DNA of 26,321 bases. Origin: Pseudomonadota bacterium (lineage in GTDB: Bacteria > Pseudomonadota > Alphaproteobacteria > Reyranellales > Reyranellaceae). The stretch is from the NCBI GenBank assembly GCA_023416135.1, contig JAEZIF010000453.1, positions 1-26,321 on the forward strand, given 5' to 3'. A program made the position numbers and the translations under genes. This document shows positions 9,426 through 18,886 of this stretch, in pieces (position 1 is the stretch's first letter; every line of letters starts with the position of its first letter). Under the pieces are notes generated by a model that saw only the letters and a program-made list of their open reading frames with translations, had not been told where the DNA came from and did no database searches.

Positions 9426-9602
9426 GAATAGTTCAGGTCGCTACTGGCCTTTATGATCGCAACAATTCCGCACGATTGAAGAACGGAAAGTAGCAAACGC
9501 AGACGCGGTCTCCAGCCGGTTCATGCTTGTCGCTCCGGTTCCCACTCAGTCGTGGGAGGAAGAGGCGGTTCGCATATTGCGTGAATTTTTGAAGAGGGAA
9601 CG

Positions 9603-10841
9603 ATGAGCAAGCAGGCCGAGGACAACAAGCAAGACCAGCGGACGACCCAGTTGCCGATGGCCGGCGTGAAGATCCTGGATCTGGCAACGATGCTCGCCGG
9701 CCCGTTCGTTGCGACGATCCTCGGCGAATTCGGCGCCGACGTGATCAAGGTGGAGCTGCCCGGCAAGGGCGGCTCCAGCCGCCAGCACGGCAGCATGACC
9801 GGCTCCGGCTCGTCCTTCGTGTGGCTCTCCGAGCAGCGCAACAAGAAGTGCATCACGCTCGACCTGCGCACCGAGAAGGGCAAGGAGCTGGCGAAGCGGC
9901 TTATCGCCGACATGGACATTGTGGTCGAGAACTTCATGCCCGGAACGCTCGAGCGCTGGGGCCTGGGCTACGACGTCCTGAAGGAAATCAATCCCGATCT
10001 CATTCTCGTGCGCGTCACGGCCTACGGGCAGACGGGTCCGTACATCGACCGGCCGGGCTTCGCCCGCATCGCACACGCCTTCGCGGGCCTGTCCTACCTG
10101 GCTGGCGAGCCGGACGGCAAGCCGGTGATGCCGGGTTCGACCTCGCTGGGCGACTACATCACGGGCGTGTACGGCGCGCTGGGCGCGCTGCTCGCCTATA
10201 CGGCGCGCAACCGCTACGGCATCGGCCAGTATGTCGATATCGGCCTCTACGAGGGCGTGTTCCGCATGCTGGACGAGATGATCTCGGCCTACGCCAAGAG
10301 CGGCTTCATTCGCCAGCGTCTGGGTGCCGACACGACCAACCACGTCCCGCACAGCCACTACGAGACCAAGGACGGGCACTGGATCGCACTCGCCTGCACC
10401 GACAACAAGATGTGGCAGCGCATGTGCAAGGCAATGAACCGCGAGGACCTGCTGGCGCCGGACCGCTATGAGACCATGCCGCAGCGCATCAAGGGCAGGG
10501 CGGAGGTCAACGCCATCGTGTCCGAGTTCTGCCGCTCGATGGATCGCGACGACCTGCTCAAGCACTGCCTCAAGCTCGAGGTGCCGATCGGTCCGATCAA
10601 CAACGTGGCGGACATCTACGTTGATCCGCACTTCCGCGCGCGCCAGAACTTCGTCGAGATCGAGGTGCCGGGCGAGGGACCGGTCACGGTCCCCAACGTC
10701 ATCCCGCGCCTGTCCGAGACGCCGGGCGAGATCCGGTGGCTGGGCGCGAAGTTCGGCGAGCACAACATGGAGATCTTCCGCGATCAGCTCGGTCTCTCCG
10801 AGGCCGAGATCGCCGATCTGCAGAAGTCCGGCGTCATCTAA
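9603..10841 (+). CDS. CaiB/BaiF family (class III) CoA transferase
   Basis: A 412-residue cytoplasmic enzyme that moves CoA between acyl-CoA and a free acid through an Asp-bound anhydride. Recognisable blocks: GVKILDLATMLAGPF (21-35), GEFGADVIKVE (41-51), NKKCITLDLRTEKGKE, VVENFMPGTLERWGLGYD and RVTAYGQTGPYIDRPGF. The catalytic Asp is most likely D184 in SLGDYITG, which aligns with the catalytic Asp of formyl-CoA transferase and alpha-methylacyl-CoA racemase. An AGAGGGA ribosome-binding site precedes the ATG. First gene of the operon, it probably activates the imported or oxidised substrate as its CoA ester for the lyase encoded downstream. Donor and acceptor are unknown. Confidence 0.92.
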   Translation: MSKQAEDNKQDQRTTQLPMAGVKILDLATMLAGPFVATILGEFGADVIKVELPGKGGSSRQHGSMTGSGSSFVWLSEQRNKKCITLDLRTEKGKELAKRLIADMDIVVENFMPGTLERWGLGYDVLKEINPDLILVRVTAYGQTGPYIDRPGFARIAHAFAGLSYLAGEPDGKPVMPGSTSLGDYITGVYGALGALLAYTARNRYGIGQYVDIGLYEGVFRMLDEMISAYAKSGFIRQRLGADTTNHVPHSHYETKDGHWIALACTDNKMWQRMCKAMNREDLLAPDRYETMPQRIKGRAEVNAIVSEFCRSMDRDDLLKHCLKLEVPIGPINNVADIYVDPHFRARQNFVEIEVPGEGPVTVPNVIPRLSETPGEIRWLGAKFGEHNMEIFRDQLGLSEAEIADLQKSGVI

Positions 10842-10849
10842 CCATCGCT

Positions 10850-12955
10850 ATGAACACTCCGGACATTCTCGCCCTGGAGAATGTCGCGTCGCCCCGCGAC
10901 TCGGCACCCGACATCCGGGCCAGCGCAGCTGTCGCCGCTTCAACGCGCCCGCCGCTGCTGAAGGTCGACGACCTGCACGTGCACTTCGTCCAGTCGAAGG
11001 GCGTCACCCGTGCGGTCGAGGGCGTGTCGTTCACGGTCCATCGCGGCGAGATCCTGGCGCTGGTCGGCGAAAGCGGCTGCGGCAAGTCGGCGACGGCCCT
11101 GGCGCTGATGCGGCTGCTCAGCAAGCCGGCCGGCCGCGTGGTGCGGGGCCGCGTGATCTTCGAAGGCGTCGACCTGCTGCAGCTGTCGGAAGCCGAGATG
11201 CGCGAGCGTCGTGGACGCGACATCTCGATGATCTTCCAGGAGCCCATGACGTCGCTCAATCCGGTGCTCAGCATCGGCGAGCAGCTGATGGAGCCGCTGC
11301 TGGCCCATCTCGCGCTGACCCGGCAGGCGGCGCGCGAGCGGGCCATCGAATTGCTGACCATGGTCGGCATGACCGACCCCGCGCGGCGGCTGGAGCAGTA
11401 TCCGCATCATCTCTCGGGCGGCATGCGCCAGCGCGTCATGATCGCGATGGGGCTGGCCTGCAATCCCAAGCTGATCATCGCCGACGAGCCGACGACCGCG
11501 CTCGACGTCACCATCCAGGCGCAGATCCTGGAGCTGATGCGCGATCTCGCGCGGCGGCTCGACATCGCGATGATCGTCATCACCCACAATCTCGGCGTCG
11601 TGGCCCGCTATGCCGACGCGGTCAACGTGATGTACGCGGCGCGGCTGGTGGAGCAGGGGCCGGCCGACGCGATCTTCGGACGATCCTCGCATCCCTACAC
11701 GATCGGCCTCATCGACTCGATCCCGCGGCTCGACAGGCCGCGGCAGGAACGCCTGGCGACGATCGAGGGCATGCCGCCCGACCTGATGGCGCTGCCGTCG
11801 GGCTGCCGGTTCGCTCCGCGCTGCCCGCGCCGGATCGAGCGCTGCGACGAGGAACCGACGCTGGAAGCGGTCGAGCCGGGGCATCTGGCGGCCTGCTGGC
11901 GGGCGGAAGAAATGCTGGCGGGCATCGCCAGAACGGAAGCGACCTTCGGCACGGCCGTCCGACCGCGCCCGGACAGCGACGCGCCAGTGCGCGTATCGGT
12001 GCGCGACCTCAAGCGGCACTTCACCGTCTCGGCCGGCCGTCGCTGGTTCGGCGGCTCGGCGACGGTCAAGGCGGTCGACGGCGTCAGCTTCGAGATCCAG
12101 CAGGGCGAGACCCTGGGCCTGGTCGGCGAAAGCGGCTGTGGCAAGAGCACGATCGGCCGGGCCATCCTCGCGCTGGACGCGACGACCTCGGGCTCGATCC
12201 TGATCGACGGCCAGGATATCGGCGACAAGCGCGCCCGCGAGGTGCGCCGCCGCACGCAGGTCATCTTCCAGGACCCGTTCTCGTCGCTCAATCCGCGCAT
12301 GACGGTGAGCGAGATCATCGGTGAGCCGCTCGCCGTCTACAAGCTGGAGCCGAGCGCCCGGCACATCGATGCGCGTGTCCAGGGGCTGCTCGGGCAGGTC
12401 GGCCTGATGCCGTACATGGCCGAGCGCTATCCGCATGAACTGTCCGGCGGGCAGCGCCAGCGCGTCGGCATCGCGCGGTCGCTTGCCCTGAACCCCAGCA
12501 TCATTGTCTGCGACGAGCCGGTGTCGGCGCTCGACGTCTCGATCCAGGGCCAGATCATCAATTTGCTCGACGAGCTGCAGCAGAAGCTCGGCCTGACCTA
12601 TCTCTTCATCGCCCACGATCTGGCGGTCGTGCGGCACATCTCCCATCGCGTGGCCGTCATGTATCTCGGCCGCATCATGGAGCTGGCCGACCGGGACGAG
12701 CTCTACCGCAACCCGCGCCACCCCTACACCCAGCTGCTGCTCGACGCGGCGCCCGTTCCGGATCCGGTCATCGAGCGGAGTCGCCGGCCGCGGGTCGCCA
12801 AGGGGGAGCTGCCGTCACCGATCAACCAGCCCAAGGGCTGCGTCTTCTCCACCCGGTGCCCGCTGGCCACCGCCGAATGCAGCGCTGAGATCCCGGCACT
12901 GCGGCGGGTCGAGGGCGACCATCAAGTCGCCTGCATCAAGGTGCAGCCATGCTGA
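10850..12955 (+). CDS. Fused double ATPase of a peptide-type ABC importer (DppD-DppF fusion, GsiA-like)
   Basis: 701 residues carrying two complete ATPase domains in one chain. Domain 1 has Walker A GESGCGKS (73-80), signature LSGGMRQRV and Walker B LIIADEP. Domain 2 has Walker A GESGCGKS (426-433), signature LSGGQRQRV and Walker B IIVCDEP. Each domain ends in a Cys-rich oligopeptide-family tail (CRFAPRCPRRIERC and CVFSTRCPLATAEC). Signature types show a DppD-like half followed by a DppF-like half, as in the glutathione importer GsiA. A 35-residue disordered leader precedes domain 1. The ATG at 10850 sits 8 bases after the CoA-transferase stop, while the stop overlaps the next gene's ATG (ATGCTGA). 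By contrast, the other importer in this window has two separate ATPase genes. Confidence 0.93.
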   Translation: MNTPDILALENVASPRDSAPDIRASAAVAASTRPPLLKVDDLHVHFVQSKGVTRAVEGVSFTVHRGEILALVGESGCGKSATALALMRLLSKPAGRVVRGRVIFEGVDLLQLSEAEMRERRGRDISMIFQEPMTSLNPVLSIGEQLMEPLLAHLALTRQAARERAIELLTMVGMTDPARRLEQYPHHLSGGMRQRVMIAMGLACNPKLIIADEPTTALDVTIQAQILELMRDLARRLDIAMIVITHNLGVVARYADAVNVMYAARLVEQGPADAIFGRSSHPYTIGLIDSIPRLDRPRQERLATIEGMPPDLMALPSGCRFAPRCPRRIERCDEEPTLEAVEPGHLAACWRAEEMLAGIARTEATFGTAVRPRPDSDAPVRVSVRDLKRHFTVSAGRRWFGGSATVKAVDGVSFEIQQGETLGLVGESGCGKSTIGRAILALDATTSGSILIDGQDIGDKRAREVRRRTQVIFQDPFSSLNPRMTVSEIIGEPLAVYKLEPSARHIDARVQGLLGQVGLMPYMAERYPHELSGGQRQRVGIARSLALNPSIIVCDEPVSALDVSIQGQIINLLDELQQKLGLTYLFIAHDLAVVRHISHRVAVMYLGRIMELADRDELYRNPRHPYTQLLLDAAPVPDPVIERSRRPRVAKGELPSPINQPKGCVFSTRCPLATAECSAEIPALRRVEGDHQVACIKVQPC

Positions 12956-13902
12956 CCTACATCACGAAGCGCATCCTGATGATGATCCCGACGCTGCTGG
13001 GCGCGGCGTTGCTGATCTTCTTCATGTTGCGGGTGGTCCCCGGCGACGTCGTCGAGGTCAAGCTGCGCGCCGATGGTGCGTCCGTCACCCAGGCGACGAT
13101 CGACGCGGAGCGTGCCCGGCTCGGGATCGACAAGCCGCTGCCGGAGCAGTTCCTGTCCTGGCTGGCGGGACTCGGGCGGCTCGATCCCGGCCTGTCGATG
13201 TGGACCGGCAAGCCGGTGGTCGACGAGATGAGCATCCGCCTGCCGCTGTCGATCCAGGTCGCCGTGATGGGCGCGCTGATCGCGACGCTGCTGGCGGTGC
13301 CGATGGGCACGCTGAGCGCGCTCTACCGGGATTCGCCGATCGACTACATGCTGCGGGTCCTGTCGCTGGCCGGCCTCGCGGTGCCGGCCTTCTGGTTCGG
13401 GATGGTCATCATCCTGGTGCTGCTCTGGCTGTTCAACTGGCTGCCGCCGGTGATCTACACGCCGTTCTCGGTCGATCCGATCGCCAACCTGTCCCAGCTG
13501 ATCTGGCCCGCCCTGGTGGTCGGGACGCGATATGCGGCGGTCGTCGCCCGCATGGTGCGCTCCTCCGTCATCGAGGTGATGCGCGAGGACTATATCCGCA
13601 CGGCCCGCGCCAAGGGACTGGCGGAGAAGGTGATCATCATCCGCCATGCGATGAAGAACGCCATGCTGCCGGCCATCACCGTCATCGGCCTCGAATTCGC
13701 CTTCCTGATGGGCGGCCTGGTCGTCACCGAGCAGGTCTTCAACCTCAACGGCATCGGCCAGCTGTTCGTCCAGGCCGTCGCCCACCGCGATTTCGTGCTG
13801 GTGCAGAACATCGTGATGTTCATCGCCGCGGTGTTCGTCGTCACCAACCTGGTGGTGGATCTCCTGTACGCGGCGTTCGATCCGCGCATCCGGTACCGGT
13901 AG
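12949..13902 (+). CDS. Peptide-type ABC importer permease, DppB-like
   Basis: A 317-residue inner-membrane subunit. It begins MLTYITKRILMMIPTLLGAALLIFFMLRVVPGD, the standard DppB first helix. An EAA-type loop DYIRTARAKGLAEKVIIIRHAMKNAMLP follows mid-protein, and the C-terminus is VVDLLYAAFDPRIRYR. The ATG at 12949 overlaps the ATPase stop, so translation is coupled. It pairs with the DppC-like protein encoded 8 bases downstream to form the membrane channel of the second importer. Confidence 0.92.
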   Translation: MLTYITKRILMMIPTLLGAALLIFFMLRVVPGDVVEVKLRADGASVTQATIDAERARLGIDKPLPEQFLSWLAGLGRLDPGLSMWTGKPVVDEMSIRLPLSIQVAVMGALIATLLAVPMGTLSALYRDSPIDYMLRVLSLAGLAVPAFWFGMVIILVLLWLFNWLPPVIYTPFSVDPIANLSQLIWPALVVGTRYAAVVARMVRSSVIEVMREDYIRTARAKGLAEKVIIIRHAMKNAMLPAITVIGLEFAFLMGGLVVTEQVFNLNGIGQLFVQAVAHRDFVLVQNIVMFIAAVFVVTNLVVDLLYAAFDPRIRYR

Positions 13903-13910
13903 GGCCGACC

Positions 13911-14837
13911 ATGACCGTCGCCTCCACGATACCTTCCCCGTCGAAGGGCCAGCCCCGGGCGCAGTCGCAGGGCCGGCCGGGCGCCTGGCACAAGATGGCC
14001 CGGTTCGCGAAGACCCAGCCGCTGGGGGCGGCGGGCCTGGTGACCGTGCTCGTCATGGCGGTGGCCGGCGCGCTTGCCCCGTACATCGCGCCCTACGACC
14101 CCGTCGCCATCAGCTTCAGCGACATGCTGGCGCCGCCGAGCTGGGCGCATCCGCTCGGCACGGACAATTTCGGCCGCGATATCCTGAGCCGCATCCTCTA
14201 CGGCGCGCGGACGGCGATCGTGATGGGCCTGGTCTCGGCGCTGCTCGGCAGCACGCTGGGGGCGATCATCGGGCTCGCCTCGGCCTATTTCGGCGGCGTC
14301 GTCGATCTCCTGATCCAGCGCGTCGTCGACATCTTCCTGTCACTGCCGATCATCGTGCTGGCGCTGGTCGTTGTGGCCATGCTGGGCCGCAACCTCGTGC
14401 TGGGCTTCGACCTCAACCTGATCCTGGCCATTTCCATTCCGATCATCCCGAACGTGGCGCGGGTGGTGCGCTCCTCAGCGCTGTCGATCCGGGAGATGGC
14501 CTACATCGATGCCGCGCGCGTCGCGGGCTACAGCACCCGGCGCATCATCTTCCGCCACATGGCGCCCAACCTGATCGCGCCATACCTGATCATGCTCACG
14601 GCTTTCATCGCCCAGGCCATCCTGCTCGAGGCGTCGCTGTCGTTCCTCGGCCTGGGAGTCACCGAGCCGTCGCCGGCCTGGGGCCTGATGCTCGCCGGAA
14701 ATGCGGTCGATTTCTATCGGCAGGCGCCGTGGATGATCATCTTCCCCGGCTTGGCGATCAGCCTGGCGGTCTTCGCCTTCAACCTGCTGGGTGACAGCCT
14801 GCGCGACTGGTTCGATCCGAAGTCGCAGCTGCGGTGA
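13911..14837 (+). CDS. Peptide-type ABC importer permease, DppC-like
   Basis: A 308-residue inner-membrane subunit. A polar N-terminus of about 40 residues (Ser/Pro/Gln-rich) leads to the first helix, then the DppC-family segment HPLGTDNFGRDILSRILYGARTA. The EAA loop is AYIDAARVAGYSTRRIIFRHMAPN, and the C-terminus NLLGDSLRDWFDPKSQLR is typical. The start at 13911 (MTVASTIP) lies 8 bases after the DppB-like stop. The open frame upstream of it shadows that gene. Confidence 0.92.
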   Translation: MTVASTIPSPSKGQPRAQSQGRPGAWHKMARFAKTQPLGAAGLVTVLVMAVAGALAPYIAPYDPVAISFSDMLAPPSWAHPLGTDNFGRDILSRILYGARTAIVMGLVSALLGSTLGAIIGLASAYFGGVVDLLIQRVVDIFLSLPIIVLALVVVAMLGRNLVLGFDLNLILAISIPIIPNVARVVRSSALSIREMAYIDAARVAGYSTRRIIFRHMAPNLIAPYLIMLTAFIAQAILLEASLSFLGLGVTEPSPAWGLMLAGNAVDFYRQAPWMIIFPGLAISLAVFAFNLLGDSLRDWFDPKSQLR

Positions 14838-14874
14838 AGGCACCTCATACCGTCGAGTAAACAGGGAGCGAGAC

Positions 14875-16458
14875 ATGAAGAGATCACTTTGGCTTGTCGC
14901 CGGCGCATTGGCGGTGTCGTGCCTGGCCAGCGGGCTTGCGAATGCACAGGAGACCCCGGTGCGCGGTGGCGTGCTCAACTACGGCGTGGCCGGCGGACCG
15001 CACACGATCGACTGCCATGGCGGCAACAGCTTCGCGGTGCTTCACCATGTCGGCCCGCACTACTCGACCTTGCTCAAGATCAACAACCGCGACTATCCAA
15101 AAGTGACCGGCGACCTGGCCAAGAGCTGGACGGTCTCGGACGATCACCTGACCTACACTTTCAAGCTGCACGACAACGTCAAGTTCCATGACGGGACCGC
15201 GCTCACCTCCGAGGACGTCCGCGCCAGCTTCGACCGCATCCTGAACCCGCCGACGGGAGTCGTGTCAGCCTGGCGCTCGATGTACGGCGACGTCAAGGCC
15301 GTCGAGGCGCCGGACAAGGACACCGTCGTCTTCCGCATGAGCGCGCCGAACTCGGGCATGCTGTCGATCTTTGCCAGCCCCTGGGCCTGCATCTACTCGG
15401 CCGCCAAGCTGAAGGAGGATCCGAAGTACCCGGAGAAGACCGTGATGGGCACCGGACCCTTCGTGCTGGCCGAGCATGTCTCGGGCTCGCACTGGACCGG
15501 CAAGCGCTTCGACGGCTACTTCCGCCAGGGCCTGCCGTATCTCGACGGCTTCAGGGCCATCGCGCTCTCGAGCACGGCGCTGATCAATGCGCTGGCCGGC
15601 GGCCAGATCGATGCCGAGTTCCGCGGCGTCGCGCCGGCCGACCAGCAGCGCATCCAGGCGAGCCGCGGTGCCGGCATCCGCTTCGAGGAGGCCGAAGGCA
15701 TGGGCCTCTTCATGGCGTCGTTCAACACCAAGGTTAAGCCGTTCGACGATATCCGCGTCCGGCGCGCGTTGACGCTGGCGGTCGACCGCTGGAGCGGCAT
15801 CGGCCCGATGTCGCGCATCTCGACGCTGAAGTACGTGAGCTCCTTTCAGCGGCCCGGATCGCCGGACGCGCTGCCGCAAGCGCAGCTCGAGAAGCTGCCG
15901 GGCTTCGGACGGGACATCAAGGCGGCGCGGGAGGAGGCCAAGCGCCTGCTGGCCGAGGCCGGCGTGCCGAATCTCAAGTTCACCCTGATCAATCGTGGGC
16001 CGGACATGCCGTATGCGCCGTTCGCCCTCTACCTGATCGACCAGTGGCGGCAGATCGGCGTGACGGTGGATCAGCAGGTGGTGGATACCGCCAACTGGGC
16101 CCAGCGCCGCACGACCGGCAATTTCAGCGTGATCGTCGACGTCACGGGCGACTGGGGCGAGGACCCGTCCTTCGTCATGGCGCGCTTCCTGTCGTCGGAT
16201 TCGAGCTTCAACAATCCGACGGGATTCAGCGACCCCAAGATCGACCAGATGTTCCAGGCCCAGAAGCTCGAGTTCGATCCGGTCAAGCGCAAGCAGCTGG
16301 TGAACGAGCTGGAAAGCTACATCGTCGAGCAGGTCTTCACGATGCCGGTGTTCCGCACGGTGCGCCTGCTGCCGTTCTCGACCAAGATGAAGAACTATCC
16401 GGTGGTGCCGGTGCACAACTGGCTGGGCGACGTCTCGGAAATCTGGCTGGCGAAGTAG
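14875..16458 (+). CDS. ABC transporter substrate-binding protein, family 5
   Basis: A 527-residue periplasmic binding protein of the peptide/nickel family. A Sec signal peptide (MKRSLWLVAGALAVSC, cleavage likely after LANA at residue 24) precedes the mature protein, which opens QETPVRGGVLNYGVAGG. Lobe motifs: SWTVSDDHLTYTFKLHDNVKFHDGTALTSEDVRASFDRI, and a C-terminal stretch with FDPVKRKQLVNELESYIVEQVFTMPVFR (quoted in part). AGGGAG lies 7 bases before the ATG. A Cys at position 16 is not in a convincing lipobox. It lies 37 bases behind the DppC-like permease and provides substrate specificity for the operon. Unlike the other binding protein in the window it has no Tat motif. Confidence 0.9.
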   Translation: MKRSLWLVAGALAVSCLASGLANAQETPVRGGVLNYGVAGGPHTIDCHGGNSFAVLHHVGPHYSTLLKINNRDYPKVTGDLAKSWTVSDDHLTYTFKLHDNVKFHDGTALTSEDVRASFDRILNPPTGVVSAWRSMYGDVKAVEAPDKDTVVFRMSAPNSGMLSIFASPWACIYSAAKLKEDPKYPEKTVMGTGPFVLAEHVSGSHWTGKRFDGYFRQGLPYLDGFRAIALSSTALINALAGGQIDAEFRGVAPADQQRIQASRGAGIRFEEAEGMGLFMASFNTKVKPFDDIRVRRALTLAVDRWSGIGPMSRISTLKYVSSFQRPGSPDALPQAQLEKLPGFGRDIKAAREEAKRLLAEAGVPNLKFTLINRGPDMPYAPFALYLIDQWRQIGVTVDQQVVDTANWAQRRTTGNFSVIVDVTGDWGEDPSFVMARFLSSDSSFNNPTGFSDPKIDQMFQAQKLEFDPVKRKQLVNELESYIVEQVFTMPVFRTVRLLPFSTKMKNYPVVPVHNWLGDVSEIWLAK

Positions 16459-16459
16459 G

Positions 16460-17422
16460 ATGAGCGACAACGCCTGCCGGCCGGACCTGCGGCGGATGCG
16501 GAGCCTGCTGTCGGTGCCCGCGAATCGGCCCGCTTTCTTCCAGAAAGGGGCGGCGAGCAACGTCGACGCCCTGTTCCTCGATCTCGAGGATTCGGTGTTC
16601 GCCGACCAGAAAATCGCGGCCCGGCAGGTGGCGAAGGAGGCGATCGAGGCCGTCGACTGGAAGGGCAAGCGCCTCCTGGTGCGGACCAACGCCATGGACA
16701 CCGAGTGGGGCTTCCGCGATCTCGTCGACCTCGGGAGCGCCTGCCCGCGGCTCGACGGCTTCATGGTGCCCAAGATCTGCTCGCTGGAAGAGCTGCGATT
16801 CGTCGAGCAGACGCTGGATGCGCTGGACCGCGAGCGGCCGAAGGAGCGGCCGCTCGAGCTTCATGTCCTGATCGAGACCGCGATCGGCATCGCGCGCGTC
16901 GAGCCGATCGTGGAAGGCTCCCGGCGCCTGAAGTCCGTGACCTTCGGCGCCGGCGACTTCGCCATGAGCCTCGGCCTCTACGGCAGGGCCCGCAGCGCCG
17001 GCAACAGTGACTATGTCGTGCTGACGGGCGAGCGCGGTGCTTCCGGCCGCCAGGAGCACTGGAACGACAGCCATCACTTCGCGATGGCCCGGCTGGCCAA
17101 TGCCTGCCATGCCTTCGGCGTCATCCCGGTCGACGGGCCCTTCGCCGATTTCAACGACCCTCAGGGTGCGGACGTCTCCAACCGCCGGGCACGTGCCCTC
17201 GGCTATCAGGCCAAGTGGTCCATCCATCCCGCCCTGATCGACGGGATCAACGCGACATTTCTGCCGAGCGCCGAGGACATCGAATGGGCGCTGAAGGTAC
17301 GGAAGGTGCTGGAGGCGGCGCGGCAAGCGGGCACGGGGTCCGCCCAGGTGGACGGCCGTCTGGTCGAGGCGGCCACCAGCAAAACCGTGGACCGGATCCT
17401 GCAGCTCGCCGGCCGGGCCTGA
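16460..17422 (+). CDS. CitE/HpcH-HpaI family CoA-ester lyase
   Basis: A 320-residue cytoplasmic TIM-barrel protein of the citrate-lyase beta/malyl-CoA lyase family, which cleaves or forms beta-hydroxyacyl-CoA (for example malyl-CoA to acetyl-CoA plus glyoxylate) with Mg2+. Seen: RRMRSLLSVPANRPAFFQKG at the N-terminus, FLDLEDSV (39-46), conserved Arg in LLVRTN (R75), and metal ligands E139 in VLIETAIGI and D166 in FGAGDFAMSLGL. The late KWSIHPALIDGIN block is also typical of the family. The ATG follows the binding-protein stop by one base with no clear ribosome-binding site, so translation is coupled. In this operon it probably splits the CoA ester made by the CoA transferase. Confidence 0.87.
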   Translation: MSDNACRPDLRRMRSLLSVPANRPAFFQKGAASNVDALFLDLEDSVFADQKIAARQVAKEAIEAVDWKGKRLLVRTNAMDTEWGFRDLVDLGSACPRLDGFMVPKICSLEELRFVEQTLDALDRERPKERPLELHVLIETAIGIARVEPIVEGSRRLKSVTFGAGDFAMSLGLYGRARSAGNSDYVVLTGERGASGRQEHWNDSHHFAMARLANACHAFGVIPVDGPFADFNDPQGADVSNRRARALGYQAKWSIHPALIDGINATFLPSAEDIEWALKVRKVLEAARQAGTGSAQVDGRLVEAATSKTVDRILQLAGRA

Positions 17423-17501
17423 CGCATATCGGGTGACGGGGATCAGCCGGGATGGACCGCCACCCCACGAAGATGCTTGCCGGAATTTTCAGGAGAGCCA
17501 G

Positions 17502-18863
17502 ATGACAGAGCCCACGCGGCAGATGAGCCTCATCGCCTTCATGCAGGCGCAAAACTGCTCCAACTACGTCGGCTCATGGCGTCATCCGGCGTCGATGAGC
17601 GACTTCCTGACCGCAGAGTACTACCAGCGCATCGCGCGCACGCTGGAGGAGGCCAAGTTCGACATGGCCTTCTTCGACGATCGCCTGGCGATGCCGGACA
17701 TCTACGGCGCCGACCATCGCGAGACGGTCGCCAACGGCGTTCGCGCGGTCAAGCTGGACCCTTCCATCGTCCTGATGACCATGGCTGCGGCGACGAAGCG
17801 GCTCGGCCTGGGCGCGACCTATTCCACGACCTACTACGAACCGTTTCATGTCGCGCGGCTGTACGGCACGCTCGACTTGATGACGGGAGGGCGCGTGGCC
17901 TGGAACATCGTCACCTCCCTGAACGATTCGGAGGCGGAGAATTTCGGCCACGAGGAGCATCTCGAGCACGACCTGCGCTACGACCGCGCCGACGAGTTCA
18001 TGGAGGTCGTCACCGGCCACTGGGACAGCTGGGAAGACGATGCCCTGATCGTCGACAAGAGCACGGGGCAGTTCGCGCACGCCGACAAGGTTCACCGGCT
18101 GGACTACGAGGGCAGGTATTTCAAGTCGAAGGGGCCGCTGCCGGTGCCGCGTTCCCTGCAGGGGCATCCCGTCCTGCTGCAGGCCGGGCAGAGCGGCCGC
18201 GGCATGGCATTCGCGGCGCGATGGGCCGAGGCGGTGTTTGCAAGCTACGGTTCGCTCGAGGCGGGCCGCAAGCAATACGCCTACCTGAAGGGCGAGATCG
18301 AGAAGGCGGGCAGGAACCCCGACCACGTCAAGGTGGCGCCCGCGGTCAAGGTAATCGTTGCCGAGACGGCCAGCCAGGCCGAGGAGCAGCGCGATCTGAC
18401 GGCATCGCTCGCCAAGCCGATTGATTCTCTGGCGCTCCTCTGCGAAGTCCTGAACGTCGACTTCTCGAAGCGGCCATACGACCAGCCCTTCACTGACGAG
18501 GAGCTAGCGTCGGTCTCCTGGCACAGCCTGCGTGATCGCGTGATCGCCAAAAGCGGCAAGAAGAATCCGTCGGTTCGGGATTTTGTCGAGGCCTCTGGCC
18601 GCGGCACGATCTACGAAGGGCCGATATTCGTCGGCACGGCGAGCCAGGTTGCCGACGAGATGCAAGAATGGTTCGAGACGGCCTGCGATGGTTTCGTGCT
18701 GTCGGCGACCAAGATCCCCGGGAGTTACGAGGATTTCGCCCGGCTGGTTGTGCCGGAGCTGCAGCGTCGCGGCCTCTTCAGGCGTGAATATCCCGGCTCC
18801 ACGCTCCGCGACACGCTAGGCATCCCTCGTCCCCGTGTCGGAGCGTGGCGCCGCGCGATCTAG
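17502..18863 (+). CDS. NtaA/SnaA/DszA-class FMN-dependent monooxygenase (luciferase family)
   Basis: 453 residues. The family uses FMNH2 from a partner reductase and O2 to oxidise C-N, C-S or cyclic sulfone substrates (nitrilotriacetate, dimethylsulfide, dibenzothiophene sulfone). Family markers: FDMAFFDDRLAMPD near residue 50, TMAAATKRLGLGATYSTTYYEPFHVARL, and TGGRVAWNIVTSLNDSEAENFG near 127-148. Later blocks GHPVLLQAGQSGRG and FEGP-like IYEGPIFVGTASQVADEM are also canonical. The start at 17502 (MTEPTRQ) is supported by AGGAGAG just upstream; the 69 in-frame bases before it lack family similarity. Last gene of the operon, 79 bases after the lyase gene. No flavin reductase is encoded in the window, so one must be supplied from elsewhere. 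Confidence 0.9.
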   Translation: MTEPTRQMSLIAFMQAQNCSNYVGSWRHPASMSDFLTAEYYQRIARTLEEAKFDMAFFDDRLAMPDIYGADHRETVANGVRAVKLDPSIVLMTMAAATKRLGLGATYSTTYYEPFHVARLYGTLDLMTGGRVAWNIVTSLNDSEAENFGHEEHLEHDLRYDRADEFMEVVTGHWDSWEDDALIVDKSTGQFAHADKVHRLDYEGRYFKSKGPLPVPRSLQGHPVLLQAGQSGRGMAFAARWAEAVFASYGSLEAGRKQYAYLKGEIEKAGRNPDHVKVAPAVKVIVAETASQAEEQRDLTASLAKPIDSLALLCEVLNVDFSKRPYDQPFTDEELASVSWHSLRDRVIAKSGKKNPSVRDFVEASGRGTIYEGPIFVGTASQVADEMQEWFETACDGFVLSATKIPGSYEDFARLVVPELQRRGLFRREYPGSTLRDTLGIPRPRVGAWRRAI

Positions 18864-18886
18864 ACAGCTGAAAATATGCAAAAAAC

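Noticed and set aside
10940..12721. 593-codon open frame on the minus strand
   Set aside because: Antisense shadow of the fused ABC ATPase; Arg/Asp/His-rich composition with no domain, caused by high GC.
15265..17326. Long minus-strand open frames opposite the binding protein and the lyase
   Set aside because: Shadows of genes with full family motifs on the plus strand.
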